A DNA stretch of 64,000 nt from positions 434,001 to 498,000 of the forward strand of contig CBDFIN010000011.1 in assembly GCA_965248135.1 (NCBI GenBank), read 5' to 3'. The notes beneath the pieces are model-generated. The model was not told the origin of the DNA and made no database searches. It worked only from the letters and a program-made list of their open reading frames with translations. Of the stretch, positions 50,763 through 59,061 are shown in pieces (within the stretch, counting starts at the first letter, position 1; every line of letters begins with the position of its first letter). Made by a program: the position numbers and the translations under genes. Source of the stretch: SZUA-100 sp965248135 (GTDB taxonomy: Bacteria > Pseudomonadota > Alphaproteobacteria > Rhizobiales > Rhizobiaceae).

Positions 50763-53180
50763 ATGAGTTCTTCACTGCCGTCCCATGCTTCAGTCATCGT
50801 AATCGGCGGTGGGGTTATGGGTTGTTCAACCCTTTACCACCTTGCAAAAGAGGGGGTTAGCGATGCGATTTTGCTGGAGCGCAACCAGTTAACGTCCGGC
50901 ACAACCTGGCACTCGGCAGCACAGGTTCGTGCGTTGCGTTCAACCCGCAATTTGACCGATCTCATTCGCTATTCAGTATCACTCTATTCCAGCCTTGAGG
51001 AAGAAACAGGTCAGGCAACCGGCTGGATCAGCAAGGGTTCACTGTCAATTGCGACAAATGAAGAAAGAATGTGTCATATTAAACGGCAGGAATCGCTGGC
51101 CAATCTCTACGGCGTTCCGGCCCAATCGATTTCGCGCGATGAAGCACTCGAGCGCTGGCCGTTGATGAATGCTGATGATGTTATCGGCGCTGTCTGGTCT
51201 CCCGAAGACGGGCGTGTTAGCCCATCGGACCTGTGTGCTGCCTTGGTCAAGGGTGCCAGGTCGCGCGGTACCAAAATATTTGAAGACACCGCAATTACCG
51301 GCATCCTGACGGAGGATGGAAAGATTGCTGGCGTGGAAACCGACAAGGGGCTCGTCAAATGCGATGCCATTGCTGTGTGCGCAGGGCTGTGGAGCAAATC
51401 AGTTGCAGCCATGGCGGGCGTGCACATTCCGGTTTGGCCGTGCGAGCATTTTTATCTTCTCACAAAGCCGATTGACGGCATAACCGGCAATATGCCGACA
51501 TTGTCCGACCACGACGGGCATCTCTACATTCGTGATGACAGTGGCGGGCTTTTGGTAGGATGCTTTGAACCGCTGGGCAAGGCAATTGATCCAGAGCGGC
51601 TTGGCGATGATTTTGCTTTTCAGCTTCTGGACGAGGACTGGGATCATTTTGAGCCAATGATGCTAAACGCCCTGCACCGATTGCCTGCGCTGGAAACGGC
51701 ACAGGTAAAAATGCTACTCAACGGCCCGGAGAGTTTTACACCCGATGGCTCCTTTCTACTGGGTGAATCCGCTGAAACCACAGGATTGTTTCTTGGTTGC
51801 GGCATGAACTCGGTCGGTGTTGCCACGGGCGGTGGAGCGGGCATGGCGCTTGCCCATTGTATAATCGACGGCCACACCCCTTCAGACCTGCACGAGGCTG
51901 ACCCCAAACGCTTTCCTGATTGTTTTAATTCAGTTGAAGCGCTTTGCCAGCGTGTGCCGGAAGTTCTGGGCACCCATTATGAAATCGCCTTTCCCGGTCG
52001 TCAGTTGGCAACCAGCCGATATTTGCGAAAAACCCCGCTGCACCAAGAATGGTTGCAAGCCAAGGCTCATTTTGGCCAGTTCTATGGTTGGGAGCGGCCG
52101 CTCTATTTTGGCAAAACCAAAGAACCAAATATGACCTTTGACAAGCCGGACTGGTTTGATCAGGTTGGCCGCGAAGTGGCATTGGCACATGAAAAAGCAG
52201 CCATTTTCGACCAGTCAACCTTTGGCAAGATTGAGGTAGAGGGAAAGGATGCGGCGCGTTTTCTCAATAGAATTTGCGCCAACAACATGGATCGCAATCC
52301 CGGACGGGCGATCTATACCGCAATGCTCAACCAGCAAGGTGGCATCGAAAGCGACCTGACCGCTATTCGCATTGCGGAAGATCATTTCCGGCTGTTCGTC
52401 GCTACCACCGCCATTCGCCGCGACATGGCATGGCTTCAACGCCACCTTGAGGAAGAAGACGTAACCATGCGCGACAGCACGGAAGAGTTTGCTGTCATCG
52501 GCCTGATGGGCCCTTATTCATCTGCGATCGCCGAAAAAATTGGAGCGGGTGAACTTAACGGGCTGAGATATTTCGAAGCAGCTTCAGCCCACATTGCCGG
52601 TGCCCATGTGCGCGCCGTGCGCCTTTCCTATGTGGGCGAAGCAGGGTGGGAAATTACCTGCAAGACTGAAAATGCCGGCAAGGTTTATGATGCAATTTTT
52701 GCACAAGGTGCTCGTCCAGCAGGCATTTTCGCGCAAAGCGCCATGCGCATCGAAAAGGGATTTTTGGCCTATGGCCATGATCTTGATACGGATATTTCTC
52801 CGCTCCAGGCGGGTTTGGGATTTGCCATCGCCTGGGAAACCGATTTCATCGGCAAGGAAGCTTTGTTGAAGCAACACGAATTGTGCGAAGCCTGCCGCAT
52901 TGTGACAATTATACTGGACGATGAAAACGCCGTTCCTCTTGGCAACGAGCCTGTCTATTTTGAGGGAGAGATTGTTGGCAAAACAACCTCCGCCGCTTTT
53001 GGCTACCGAATAGGCAAACCTGTCGCAATCGCGAATATCAATAGCGCTGCAGCTCGTACGGAAAATGCTGTGGTGGAAAGTGATATTGCTGGTGAGTTAT
53101 TTCGCGGTCGTGTCACTTTAATCCCTGCTTACGATCCCAAGGGCCACGTAATGCGCAAAGCAATATCAATGCCTGGGTAA
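50763..53180 (+). CDS. Dimethylglycine/sarcosine dehydrogenase-like FAD protein with GcvT domain
   Basis: 805 aa. N-terminal DAO domain: FAD-binding VIVIGGGVMGCSTLYHLA, then SGTTWHSAAQV with His50 at the site where dimethylglycine and sarcosine dehydrogenases bind FAD covalently. The C-terminal half is a GcvT aminomethyltransferase-like domain (FDQSTFGKIEVEGKDAARFLNRICANN; VRLSYVGEAGWEI), which would pass the one-carbon unit to tetrahydrofolate. Likely N-demethylates a methylated glycine. Divergent from an RpiR regulator and amino acid ABC transporter. Exact substrate not readable. Confidence 0.9.
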   Translation: MSSSLPSHASVIVIGGGVMGCSTLYHLAKEGVSDAILLERNQLTSGTTWHSAAQVRALRSTRNLTDLIRYSVSLYSSLEEETGQATGWISKGSLSIATNEERMCHIKRQESLANLYGVPAQSISRDEALERWPLMNADDVIGAVWSPEDGRVSPSDLCAALVKGARSRGTKIFEDTAITGILTEDGKIAGVETDKGLVKCDAIAVCAGLWSKSVAAMAGVHIPVWPCEHFYLLTKPIDGITGNMPTLSDHDGHLYIRDDSGGLLVGCFEPLGKAIDPERLGDDFAFQLLDEDWDHFEPMMLNALHRLPALETAQVKMLLNGPESFTPDGSFLLGESAETTGLFLGCGMNSVGVATGGGAGMALAHCIIDGHTPSDLHEADPKRFPDCFNSVEALCQRVPEVLGTHYEIAFPGRQLATSRYLRKTPLHQEWLQAKAHFGQFYGWERPLYFGKTKEPNMTFDKPDWFDQVGREVALAHEKAAIFDQSTFGKIEVEGKDAARFLNRICANNMDRNPGRAIYTAMLNQQGGIESDLTAIRIAEDHFRLFVATTAIRRDMAWLQRHLEEEDVTMRDSTEEFAVIGLMGPYSSAIAEKIGAGELNGLRYFEAASAHIAGAHVRAVRLSYVGEAGWEITCKTENAGKVYDAIFAQGARPAGIFAQSAMRIEKGFLAYGHDLDTDISPLQAGLGFAIAWETDFIGKEALLKQHELCEACRIVTIILDDENAVPLGNEPVYFEGEIVGKTTSAAFGYRIGKPVAIANINSAAARTENAVVESDIAGELFRGRVTLIPAYDPKGHVMRKAISMPG

Positions 53181-53326
53181 TATGGCATGATTGCTTTAAA
53201 GTGACGGGCCGGTGAAAAGTCCAAATAATGTTGATTCCCGACCGCCAACCCATTGAATAATATAACATCAGACAAATGATTTTCGACTTTTTACCGGCCA
53301 GTCTAAAGTGATCATGGCTCATCAGG
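53181..53326 (-). repeat. Repeat family A, copy 7 (partial, with nested insert)
   Basis: Only the palindromic-end half is present: GGCATGATTGCTTTAAAGTGA, interrupted by a ~97 bp element, then TCTAAAGTGATCATGGCTCATCAGG. It then ends and is joined to a piece of palindrome B2. It lies in the 420 bp gap between the dehydrogenase and mrp. Confidence 0.75.
53205..53301. mobile_element. MITE-like element nested in repeat A
   Basis: 97 bp with 18-base imperfect terminal inverted repeats (CGGGCCGGTGAAAAGTCC against CTGGCCGGTAAAAAGTCG read inwards). It splits the repeat A palindrome and is flanked by a near-perfect duplication TTTAAAGTGA / TCTAAAGTGA, as expected for a target-site duplication of 8-10 bp. 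No coding capacity. Family not recognised. Confidence 0.6.
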
Positions 53327-53363
53327 GTGCTGCAAAGGGATGCAAATGTTGGTGCAGAACCAC
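53327..53363. repeat. Fragment of palindrome B2
   Basis: 37 bases that match 21682-21718 with two differences (GTGCTGCAA-GGGATGCAAATG ... CAGAACCAC). It directly follows the truncated repeat A copy 7. The remaining ~240 bases before mrp contain no gene I can support. Confidence 0.7.
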
Positions 53364-53600
53364 ATTCCTAATCCTGATACTCAACAGACTCTAGTTGGAT
53401 GTGGTCGCAGGCTTACGCATCAAAACCCTGCAACCGACCCTGGCTCAATTTATGCGAAATGGACTCTTGCTTTGGTCACGATCTGGCGATGGCCGAAAAA
53501 CCGGCATTTCTTTGATTGACAGCGGCACATTCTTACCTACATTGCCTCAAATTCGATAATTCGCATATGGCAACAATGCGATGTACACAGTGAGGGTGAG

Positions 53601-54740
53601 ATGTCAGGTCTGACAAAAGAACAGGTTCTTGATGCATTGAGGACGGTATTGCTTGGCAGCGGGCAAAACATCGTCGATGCCGGCATCATATCCGAGATAT
53701 TTATCGACAAGGACAAGGCGATATTCTCCATGAGTGTCGATGCTAACGACGCTCAGACCTTCGAGCCTGTTCGCAAACAGGCGCAAGAGGTGGTCGCCGC
53801 GCTGCCCAACGCGGCCGGCGCCATGGTCGCTTTGACGGCCGAGCGGCGGCCGGGATCAGGCCCAGCCACACCACCACAATCAGAGCCGGCGAAAAAATCG
53901 CGCAGGGCACAAGCGCCGGCACCGCAGGGGCCAATTGTGCCCGGTATAGCCAATATTATCGCCGTGGCGTCGGGTAAGGGTGGTGTCGGCAAATCAACCA
54001 CGGCCGTTAATCTGGCGCTGGGATTACAGGGATTGGGCCTGAAGGTCGGTATTTTGGATGCGGATGTCTATGGACCTTCGTTGCAACGGCTGCTGGGGCT
54101 TTCCGGCAATCCCGAAACCGATGGCGGTAACAAATTGCTACCGATGCAGGCCTATGGCCTGAGCACCATGTCGATGGGTTTTCTGGTCGACGAAGGTACC
54201 GCAATGATCTGGCGCGGTCCGATGGTGCAACAGGCGCTGATGCAGATGATCCGCGAAGTCTCGTGGGGTGAGCTTGATGTTTTGGTGGTCGATATGCCGC
54301 CTGGTACGGGCGATGCGCAATTGACCATGGCACAACAGGTGCCGCTGGCCGGTGCAGTAATTGTTTCAACGCCGCAGGATCTCGCCTTGATCGACGCCCG
54401 CAAGGGCCTTGCCATGTTCAAACAGGTCAGCGTGCCGATCCTGGGTATTATCGAGAACATGAGCTATTTTGTCTGCCCATCCTGTGGCGCGAGGTCGGAC
54501 ATATTTGGTCATGGCGGGGCCCAGAACGAAGCAGATAAAATCGGTGTTCCTTTTTTAGGGGCAGTGCCGCTGCATATGGATATCCGCACCACCAGTGACG
54601 ATGGCAGACCGGTTGTTGCCAGCGAGCCGGATGGGCCGCACGCGGCAATCTATCGTGACATTGCTGAAAAAACCTGGAACGCGCTTTCGCAATCGAACCA
54701 AAGTGCCACGGCAAAAGGGCCAAAGATCACCATCGAATGA
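53601..54740 (+). CDS. mrp: Mrp/NBP35-type iron-sulfur carrier P-loop ATPase (ApbC)
   Basis: 379 aa. N-terminal MIP18/DUF59-like domain (~1-85), a low-complexity linker rich in Pro/Ala, then the deviant Walker A GKGGVGKSTTAVN (125-137), LDADVYGPS, VDMPPGTGDAQL, and the C-terminal CPSC (292-295) that binds a bridging Fe-S cluster. Carries Fe-S clusters to apo-proteins. Starts ATG 53601 after GAGGGTGAG. Confidence 0.93.
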   Translation: MSGLTKEQVLDALRTVLLGSGQNIVDAGIISEIFIDKDKAIFSMSVDANDAQTFEPVRKQAQEVVAALPNAAGAMVALTAERRPGSGPATPPQSEPAKKSRRAQAPAPQGPIVPGIANIIAVASGKGGVGKSTTAVNLALGLQGLGLKVGILDADVYGPSLQRLLGLSGNPETDGGNKLLPMQAYGLSTMSMGFLVDEGTAMIWRGPMVQQALMQMIREVSWGELDVLVVDMPPGTGDAQLTMAQQVPLAGAVIVSTPQDLALIDARKGLAMFKQVSVPILGIIENMSYFVCPSCGARSDIFGHGGAQNEADKIGVPFLGAVPLHMDIRTTSDDGRPVVASEPDGPHAAIYRDIAEKTWNALSQSNQSATAKGPKITIE

Positions 54741-54749
54741 CCGATGCTC

Positions 54750-54914
54750 TTATACCAAGTGCAACAAAGATCAACCTAATGCCATCGTCATCCGCCGACT
54801 TGATCGGCGGACCTTGAGCAGAACAATTAGGACTTGTGGCCTGGGGTTGGCCGGTCAAGCCAGCCAATGACGCTCGGTTTTTTGGTGTGTCGAGATCAAC
54901 TGCGTCTGGTATTA
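54750..54914. repeat. Repeat family D, copy 2
   Basis: 165 bp, about 85-90% identical by eye to 44475-44639, ending TGGTATTA and starting TTATACCAAG. Begins ten bases after mrp stops. Shows the element is dispersed. No coding potential. Confidence 0.8.
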
Positions 54915-54941
54915 GCCGATCATTTCAGGCGCATCCATTTA

Positions 54942-54979
54942 CAACAAAAGACCGGCTCCTGCTATAGCGGGAGCCGGTC
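54942..54979 (-). terminator. Rho-independent terminator after the L,D-transpeptidase
   Basis: On the minus strand: stem GACCGGCTCC/GGAGCCGGTC extended by GC/GC pairs around TATA, followed by TTTTGTTGT. It lies about 35 bases past the L,D-transpeptidase stop. The stem is long (about 13 bp) and symmetric, so it could also act for mrp on the other strand, though no T-run follows on that side. Confidence 0.8.
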
Positions 54980-55012
54980 AATTAGCTTTGTTCGATTTCA
55001 GTGGGCTGGTTA

Positions 55013-55642
55013 TCAGCGAGAGACCACAATGCGGGTACCAATCTTCGCCCGATTATAGAGATCGGTGATGTCTTCATTGGCCAGCCTGATGCAGCCGGAT
55101 GACATCGACTGGCCGATGGTCCAGGGTTGATTGGTGCCGTGTATGCGATAAATCGTTGAACCGATATAGAGCGCGCGCGCACCAAGCGGGTTGTTAGGTC
55201 CGCCTGGCATATAGGCAGGTAATTTTCTTCCCTTACGCGCTTCACGCCGGATCATCACTTTTGGTGGCGTCCAACCTGGCCATTCGGCTTTGCGCGACAA
55301 TTTGTGTCTGCCTGTCCAGGTAAATCCGTCGCGGCCAACACCTATGCCATAGCGAATGGCTCGATTGTTGCCGAGGACATAATAAAGCCGGTGCTCAGAA
55401 GTTTTGACAACGATCGTGCCAGGTGCATGTTTTTCAGAAAACCGCACCTTTCTTCGTGGAATGGGAGATTTATCGGAATATCGGGGCCGGCTGCGGCCTT
55501 TCCAGATTCTCCACACACCATCGCTGTAGTCATAATAGCGTTCCCCATAGACCTTGCGTTTTGCCTGCGCATCCTGCGGCGCAATAATTACCGCGGTTAG
55601 TAGAACAAGAGCGAATGGAACAAAGAAATTTCTTGACAGCAT
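55013..55642 (-). CDS. L,D-transpeptidase (YkuD/ErfK family)
   Basis: 209 aa. Signal peptide (FFVPFALVLLTAVIIAPQDAQA), then the YkuD domain with the catalytic His168 (YRIHGTNQPWTIG) and Cys184 (SSGCIRLANEDI), the standard HGT...S-G-C-I/R motif. Crosslinks peptidoglycan (3-3) or attaches lipoproteins. Rhizobiales have many such enzymes for polar growth. Good ribosome-binding GGGGAGA upstream. Confidence 0.93.
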   Translation of the reverse strand: MLSRNFFVPFALVLLTAVIIAPQDAQAKRKVYGERYYDYSDGVWRIWKGRSRPRYSDKSPIPRRKVRFSEKHAPGTIVVKTSEHRLYYVLGNNRAIRYGIGVGRDGFTWTGRHKLSRKAEWPGWTPPKVMIRREARKGRKLPAYMPGGPNNPLGARALYIGSTIYRIHGTNQPWTIGQSMSSGCIRLANEDITDLYNRAKIGTRIVVSR

Positions 55643-55791
55643 TGGTCTCCCCAGCCTGTTAACAGCATAAACGAATCGGTTGCCTCAAATCCGTATTCTG
55701 GCACATGATAATTTAACAATTCAAGCACCCGTTTGAACACGATTGTGTCAATAAACCAATACAAAGTGGCAAGTCATTCGATCTTTTCGCA

Positions 55792-57408
55792 TCAACTCAG
55801 ATTAAGCGACTGGAAAAAATCATTCCCCTTGTCGTCAATCACCGTGAAGGCGGGAAAGTTTTCAACCTCGATCTTCCAGATTGCCTCCATCCCGAGCTCG
55901 GGATATTCCAGCACTTCGACCTTCTTTATGCAGTCCTGGGCCAGCCGAGCGGCAGGCCCTCCAATCGAGCCCAGATAAAATCCTCCATGCCGCTTGCAGG
56001 CATCACGCACCTGCCGTGAGCGGTTACCCTTCGCCAACATGACCATTGAGCCGCCGAACGACTGAAACTGATCGACATAAGCATCCATCCGGCCTGCGGT
56101 TGTCGGACCAAACGAACCTGAGGCATAGCCTTTCGGGGTTTTTGCCGGTCCCGCGTAATAGACCGGGTGGTTTTTTAAATAAGCTGGCATTTCGTCTCCG
56201 GCCTCAAGCCTTGCACGTATTTTGGCATGCGCCAGATCGCGTGCAACGATGAGTGGACCTGAAAGCGAAAGTCTGGTTTTTATCGGGTGTTTGGTCAGTT
56301 CTTTCAAAATCTCCGGCATTGGCTTATTGAGATCAATTTCAACCACACCATCCGACAGTCCCTGTTCATCGATATCAGGCATATATTTTGAAGGATCGGT
56401 CTCTAGTTGCTCAAGGAATATACCTTCACTGGTTATTTTGCCGAGCGCCTGCCGGTCGGCGGAACAGGAAACGCCTATTCCGATCGGCAGCGAGGCACCA
56501 TGGCGCGGCAGTCGAATGACCCTGACATCGTGGCAAAAATATTTGCCGCCAAACTGCGCACCAATTCCCATCGAGCGGGTCATGGCGTGGATTTCTTCTT
56601 CGATTGCCGTATCGCGGAATGCGTGGCCCGAATTAGACCCCGCATGCGGCAAGCCATCAAGATAGTGGGCCGAAGCAAGTTTCACCGTTTTCAGGTTCTG
56701 TTCAGCCGATGTGCCGCCAATCACCACCGCAAGGTGATAGGGAGGGCAGGCGGCCGTTCCAAGAGTGAGAATTTTCTCGTGCAGGAAGTCCAGCATTCTG
56801 TCGTGGCTTAAAAGGGAGGGGGTGCCCTGGTACAAAAAGGTCTTGTTCGCTGATCCGCCACCCTTTGCCATGAACAAAAATTCGTAAGTGTCTTCGCCCT
56901 CGGCGTAAAGGTCGATCTGGGCTGGAAGGTTGTTTTTCGTATTGACCTCCTCGAACATGGTAAGCGGTGCCAGTTGCGAATAACGAAGGTTCTTTCGCTG
57001 ATAGGAATCGAGCACGCCCCTGGACAACGCGGCCTGATCACTGCCGTCTGTCCAGACAAGCCGGCCTTTCTTGCCGACGATAATTGCGGTGCCGGTATCC
57101 TGGCACATCGGCAATACGCCGGCAGCAGCAATGTTGGCGTTCTTCATCAGATCGAAGGCAACAAACCTGTCATTTTCGGTGGCCTCTGGGTCGTTGAGGA
57201 TCGCGGCGAGCTGTTTTAGATGGCTGGGGCGGAGCAGATGATTAATCTCTGAAAATGCCGTCTCTGATAGCAGTCTAAGGCCCTCGGCATCAATCTTGAG
57301 TATTTTTTGCCCGTCAAATTCGCCCAAACTTATGAAATCGCTGGACAGTATCCGGTAGTGGGTCGTGTCAGATGACAGCGGATACATCTTGAACACCGAA
57401 TTTGGCAT
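55792..57408 (-). CDS. Fumarate hydratase, class I (iron-sulfur)
   Basis: 538 aa. TCA-cycle hydration of fumarate to malate with an oxygen-sensitive 4Fe-4S cluster. Cluster cysteines are Cys102 (LPMCQDTG), Cys221 (GTAACPPYH) and Cys315 (IGVSCSAD). The C-terminal beta domain contains KTPKGYASGSFGPTTAGRMD and GNRSRQVRDACKRHGGFYLG. Normal FumA/B length. AAGGAG precedes ATG 57408. Confidence 0.95.
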   Translation of the reverse strand: MPNSVFKMYPLSSDTTHYRILSSDFISLGEFDGQKILKIDAEGLRLLSETAFSEINHLLRPSHLKQLAAILNDPEATENDRFVAFDLMKNANIAAAGVLPMCQDTGTAIIVGKKGRLVWTDGSDQAALSRGVLDSYQRKNLRYSQLAPLTMFEEVNTKNNLPAQIDLYAEGEDTYEFLFMAKGGGSANKTFLYQGTPSLLSHDRMLDFLHEKILTLGTAACPPYHLAVVIGGTSAEQNLKTVKLASAHYLDGLPHAGSNSGHAFRDTAIEEEIHAMTRSMGIGAQFGGKYFCHDVRVIRLPRHGASLPIGIGVSCSADRQALGKITSEGIFLEQLETDPSKYMPDIDEQGLSDGVVEIDLNKPMPEILKELTKHPIKTRLSLSGPLIVARDLAHAKIRARLEAGDEMPAYLKNHPVYYAGPAKTPKGYASGSFGPTTAGRMDAYVDQFQSFGGSMVMLAKGNRSRQVRDACKRHGGFYLGSIGGPAARLAQDCIKKVEVLEYPELGMEAIWKIEVENFPAFTVIDDKGNDFFQSLNLS

Positions 57409-57430
57409 GCAGAGCTCCTTGTTGTTCAGG

Positions 57431-57489
57431 GTAATGCCAAGGGAAGTCAGTATTGGTTCCTGTGAGCCAATATTGATGTCCCTTGGTAT
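57431..57489. repeat. Repeat family C, copy 2 (C2) with tRNA-like stub
   Basis: Hairpin with arms CCAAGGGA/TCCCTTGG and inner TATTGG/CCAATA. The ends (minus strand TGATACCAAGGGAC) match C1 and C3. Immediately beside it at 57492-57505, the minus strand reads TGTAGCTCAATGGT, like a tRNA D-arm, but no full tRNA can be folded there. The rest of this ~330 bp gap between fumarase and the M23 gene shows nothing else. Confidence 0.6.
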
Positions 57490-57735
57490 CAGACCATTGA
57501 GCTACAGTCGACCCATGCGCCACCGGTCTTGTGTGAGCGAATTGCTGTTGTGATTCATATGTATCGGCATCAATTCGATCGTCCATTGATGTATTGTCGT
57601 TGCAAGCGCGCAACTAAAATCTCGGAAACGAAACCGTCAACCAACACAATGGCTCGTATCCTGCCATGCATGCCGGTCAACTCAAAACAACAAGGCCAAA
57701 ATGACCAGTGTCGCTTATCCATAACTGGGGTTGCC

Positions 57736-59061
57736 TTAGAGTAGCGATTTCAGCTTAGCACCGGCACGCACATATCGGGTCGGGTTCTGCGCTTTGCCAT
57801 TGTAACGCACTTCATAGTGTAAATGAGGGCCGGTGGAGCGACCGGTACTGCCAATCTTGCCGACTATCTTGCCCGCGCCAACAGTTTGGCCGACTTTGAC
57901 GCTGATCCGGCTTAGATGGGCATAGCGGGTGGCAAGACCGTTGCCATGATGGATTTCGACCATCCTGCCATAGCCACCACTATAACCCGCCTTGACGACC
58001 TTGCCACCGCCGGTTGCTAGCACCGGTTTACCGTAGCCCGATTTGAAATCGATGCCGTTATGCATGGCCGGACGGTGGCGGATCGGGTCGATGCGGCGTC
58101 CGTAGCCGCTTGAAATGCTTTTGCCGGGAACCGGGCTTCCAAGGGGAAAGCGGGCGACTTTGGACCTTGCCAATTTTAAATCTGCCAGAGAGCGGTCGAG
58201 CGCGGTAATGTACTGTTTGAATTGCTTGGAACCATCATATTCAACAAACGGTCCACCGAGGTTTGCTGGTTTGTTCAGCGCAACTTTAACACCGAGTTTT
58301 TTCAAAATGCCGGTGATTTTATTCGTTTTTACCACAGCCTCTGACCGCAATTTAATCAAAGTCGATAGCTGCTGTTCCTCAACATCATTCAACGCTGTCT
58401 CAACACTGGCGAATACGCCATCTGGATCGCGGGCATAGGCAATAGACACGGTCGAGCCGCTTTTATCCGGTTTTGAATCCTTCAAATCGATAATAGAACC
58501 GGCAAACGGAGAATTCGTTCCTGCCAGAGACCCCAGTCGCAGCTTTTCCTCCCGCTGGACTGAGCCGGTGGTTATGGTTTCATCTTGCAAGGCTCGCCGA
58601 TTGATCGGCTTTGATTTTGGCACCGTTGCCTTTGCTGGCACAAGTCCGACATTTGCCGCATTGCGTATGGCGCTGGAGAGCATTCCTGAACGCGAACCCA
58701 GTTTCAACTGCCGCTTGACCAGTTCGTTAACCCGCGTTTCCATGGCCTGTTGTTCGATCAGTTGCTGACTGGTGATCAGGTCCAATCGCGAGCGAAGAGC
58801 AGCAATCCGGTCTTCATACTGATGCTGAATGCGCGATTGTCTTGCCAGCGTGGCACCAATCAGATCATCGCGTATGATCAAATAACCGGTCGCCCCCAAA
58901 TATCCGAACAAAAACAAACCGACAATACTGGACACGATCGCGAACTGCATCGGATGGATGCTGAAACGGCGGGTATTCTTGCCGTTTGAAATTGTGACCG
59001 TATGAGGTACTTTTCGGCGACCAAATGGCATACTGCTACTTTTTACACTGCTGTTATTCAT
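57736..59061 (-). CDS. M23-family peptidoglycan peptidase
   Basis: 441 aa. Short cytoplasmic N-terminus, one membrane helix (FAIVSSIVGLFLFGYLGATGYLII), a coiled-coil/linker region with many charged residues, and a C-terminal lysostaphin-type domain: HNGIDFKSGYG (zinc His/Asp), GGYGRMVEIHHGNGL, and GRSTGPHLHYEVRYNG with the HLH motif. Cuts peptidoglycan cross-bridges at cell division or growth. Envelope-anchored from the inner membrane. Confidence 0.93.
   Translation of the reverse strand: MNNSSVKSSSMPFGRRKVPHTVTISNGKNTRRFSIHPMQFAIVSSIVGLFLFGYLGATGYLIIRDDLIGATLARQSRIQHQYEDRIAALRSRLDLITSQQLIEQQAMETRVNELVKRQLKLGSRSGMLSSAIRNAANVGLVPAKATVPKSKPINRRALQDETITTGSVQREEKLRLGSLAGTNSPFAGSIIDLKDSKPDKSGSTVSIAYARDPDGVFASVETALNDVEEQQLSTLIKLRSEAVVKTNKITGILKKLGVKVALNKPANLGGPFVEYDGSKQFKQYITALDRSLADLKLARSKVARFPLGSPVPGKSISSGYGRRIDPIRHRPAMHNGIDFKSGYGKPVLATGGGKVVKAGYSGGYGRMVEIHHGNGLATRYAHLSRISVKVGQTVGAGKIVGKIGSTGRSTGPHLHYEVRYNGKAQNPTRYVRAGAKLKSLL

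Noticed and set aside
57492..57510. tRNA gene
   Set aside because: Only a D-arm-like segment is present; no acceptor, anticodon or T-arm can be matched.
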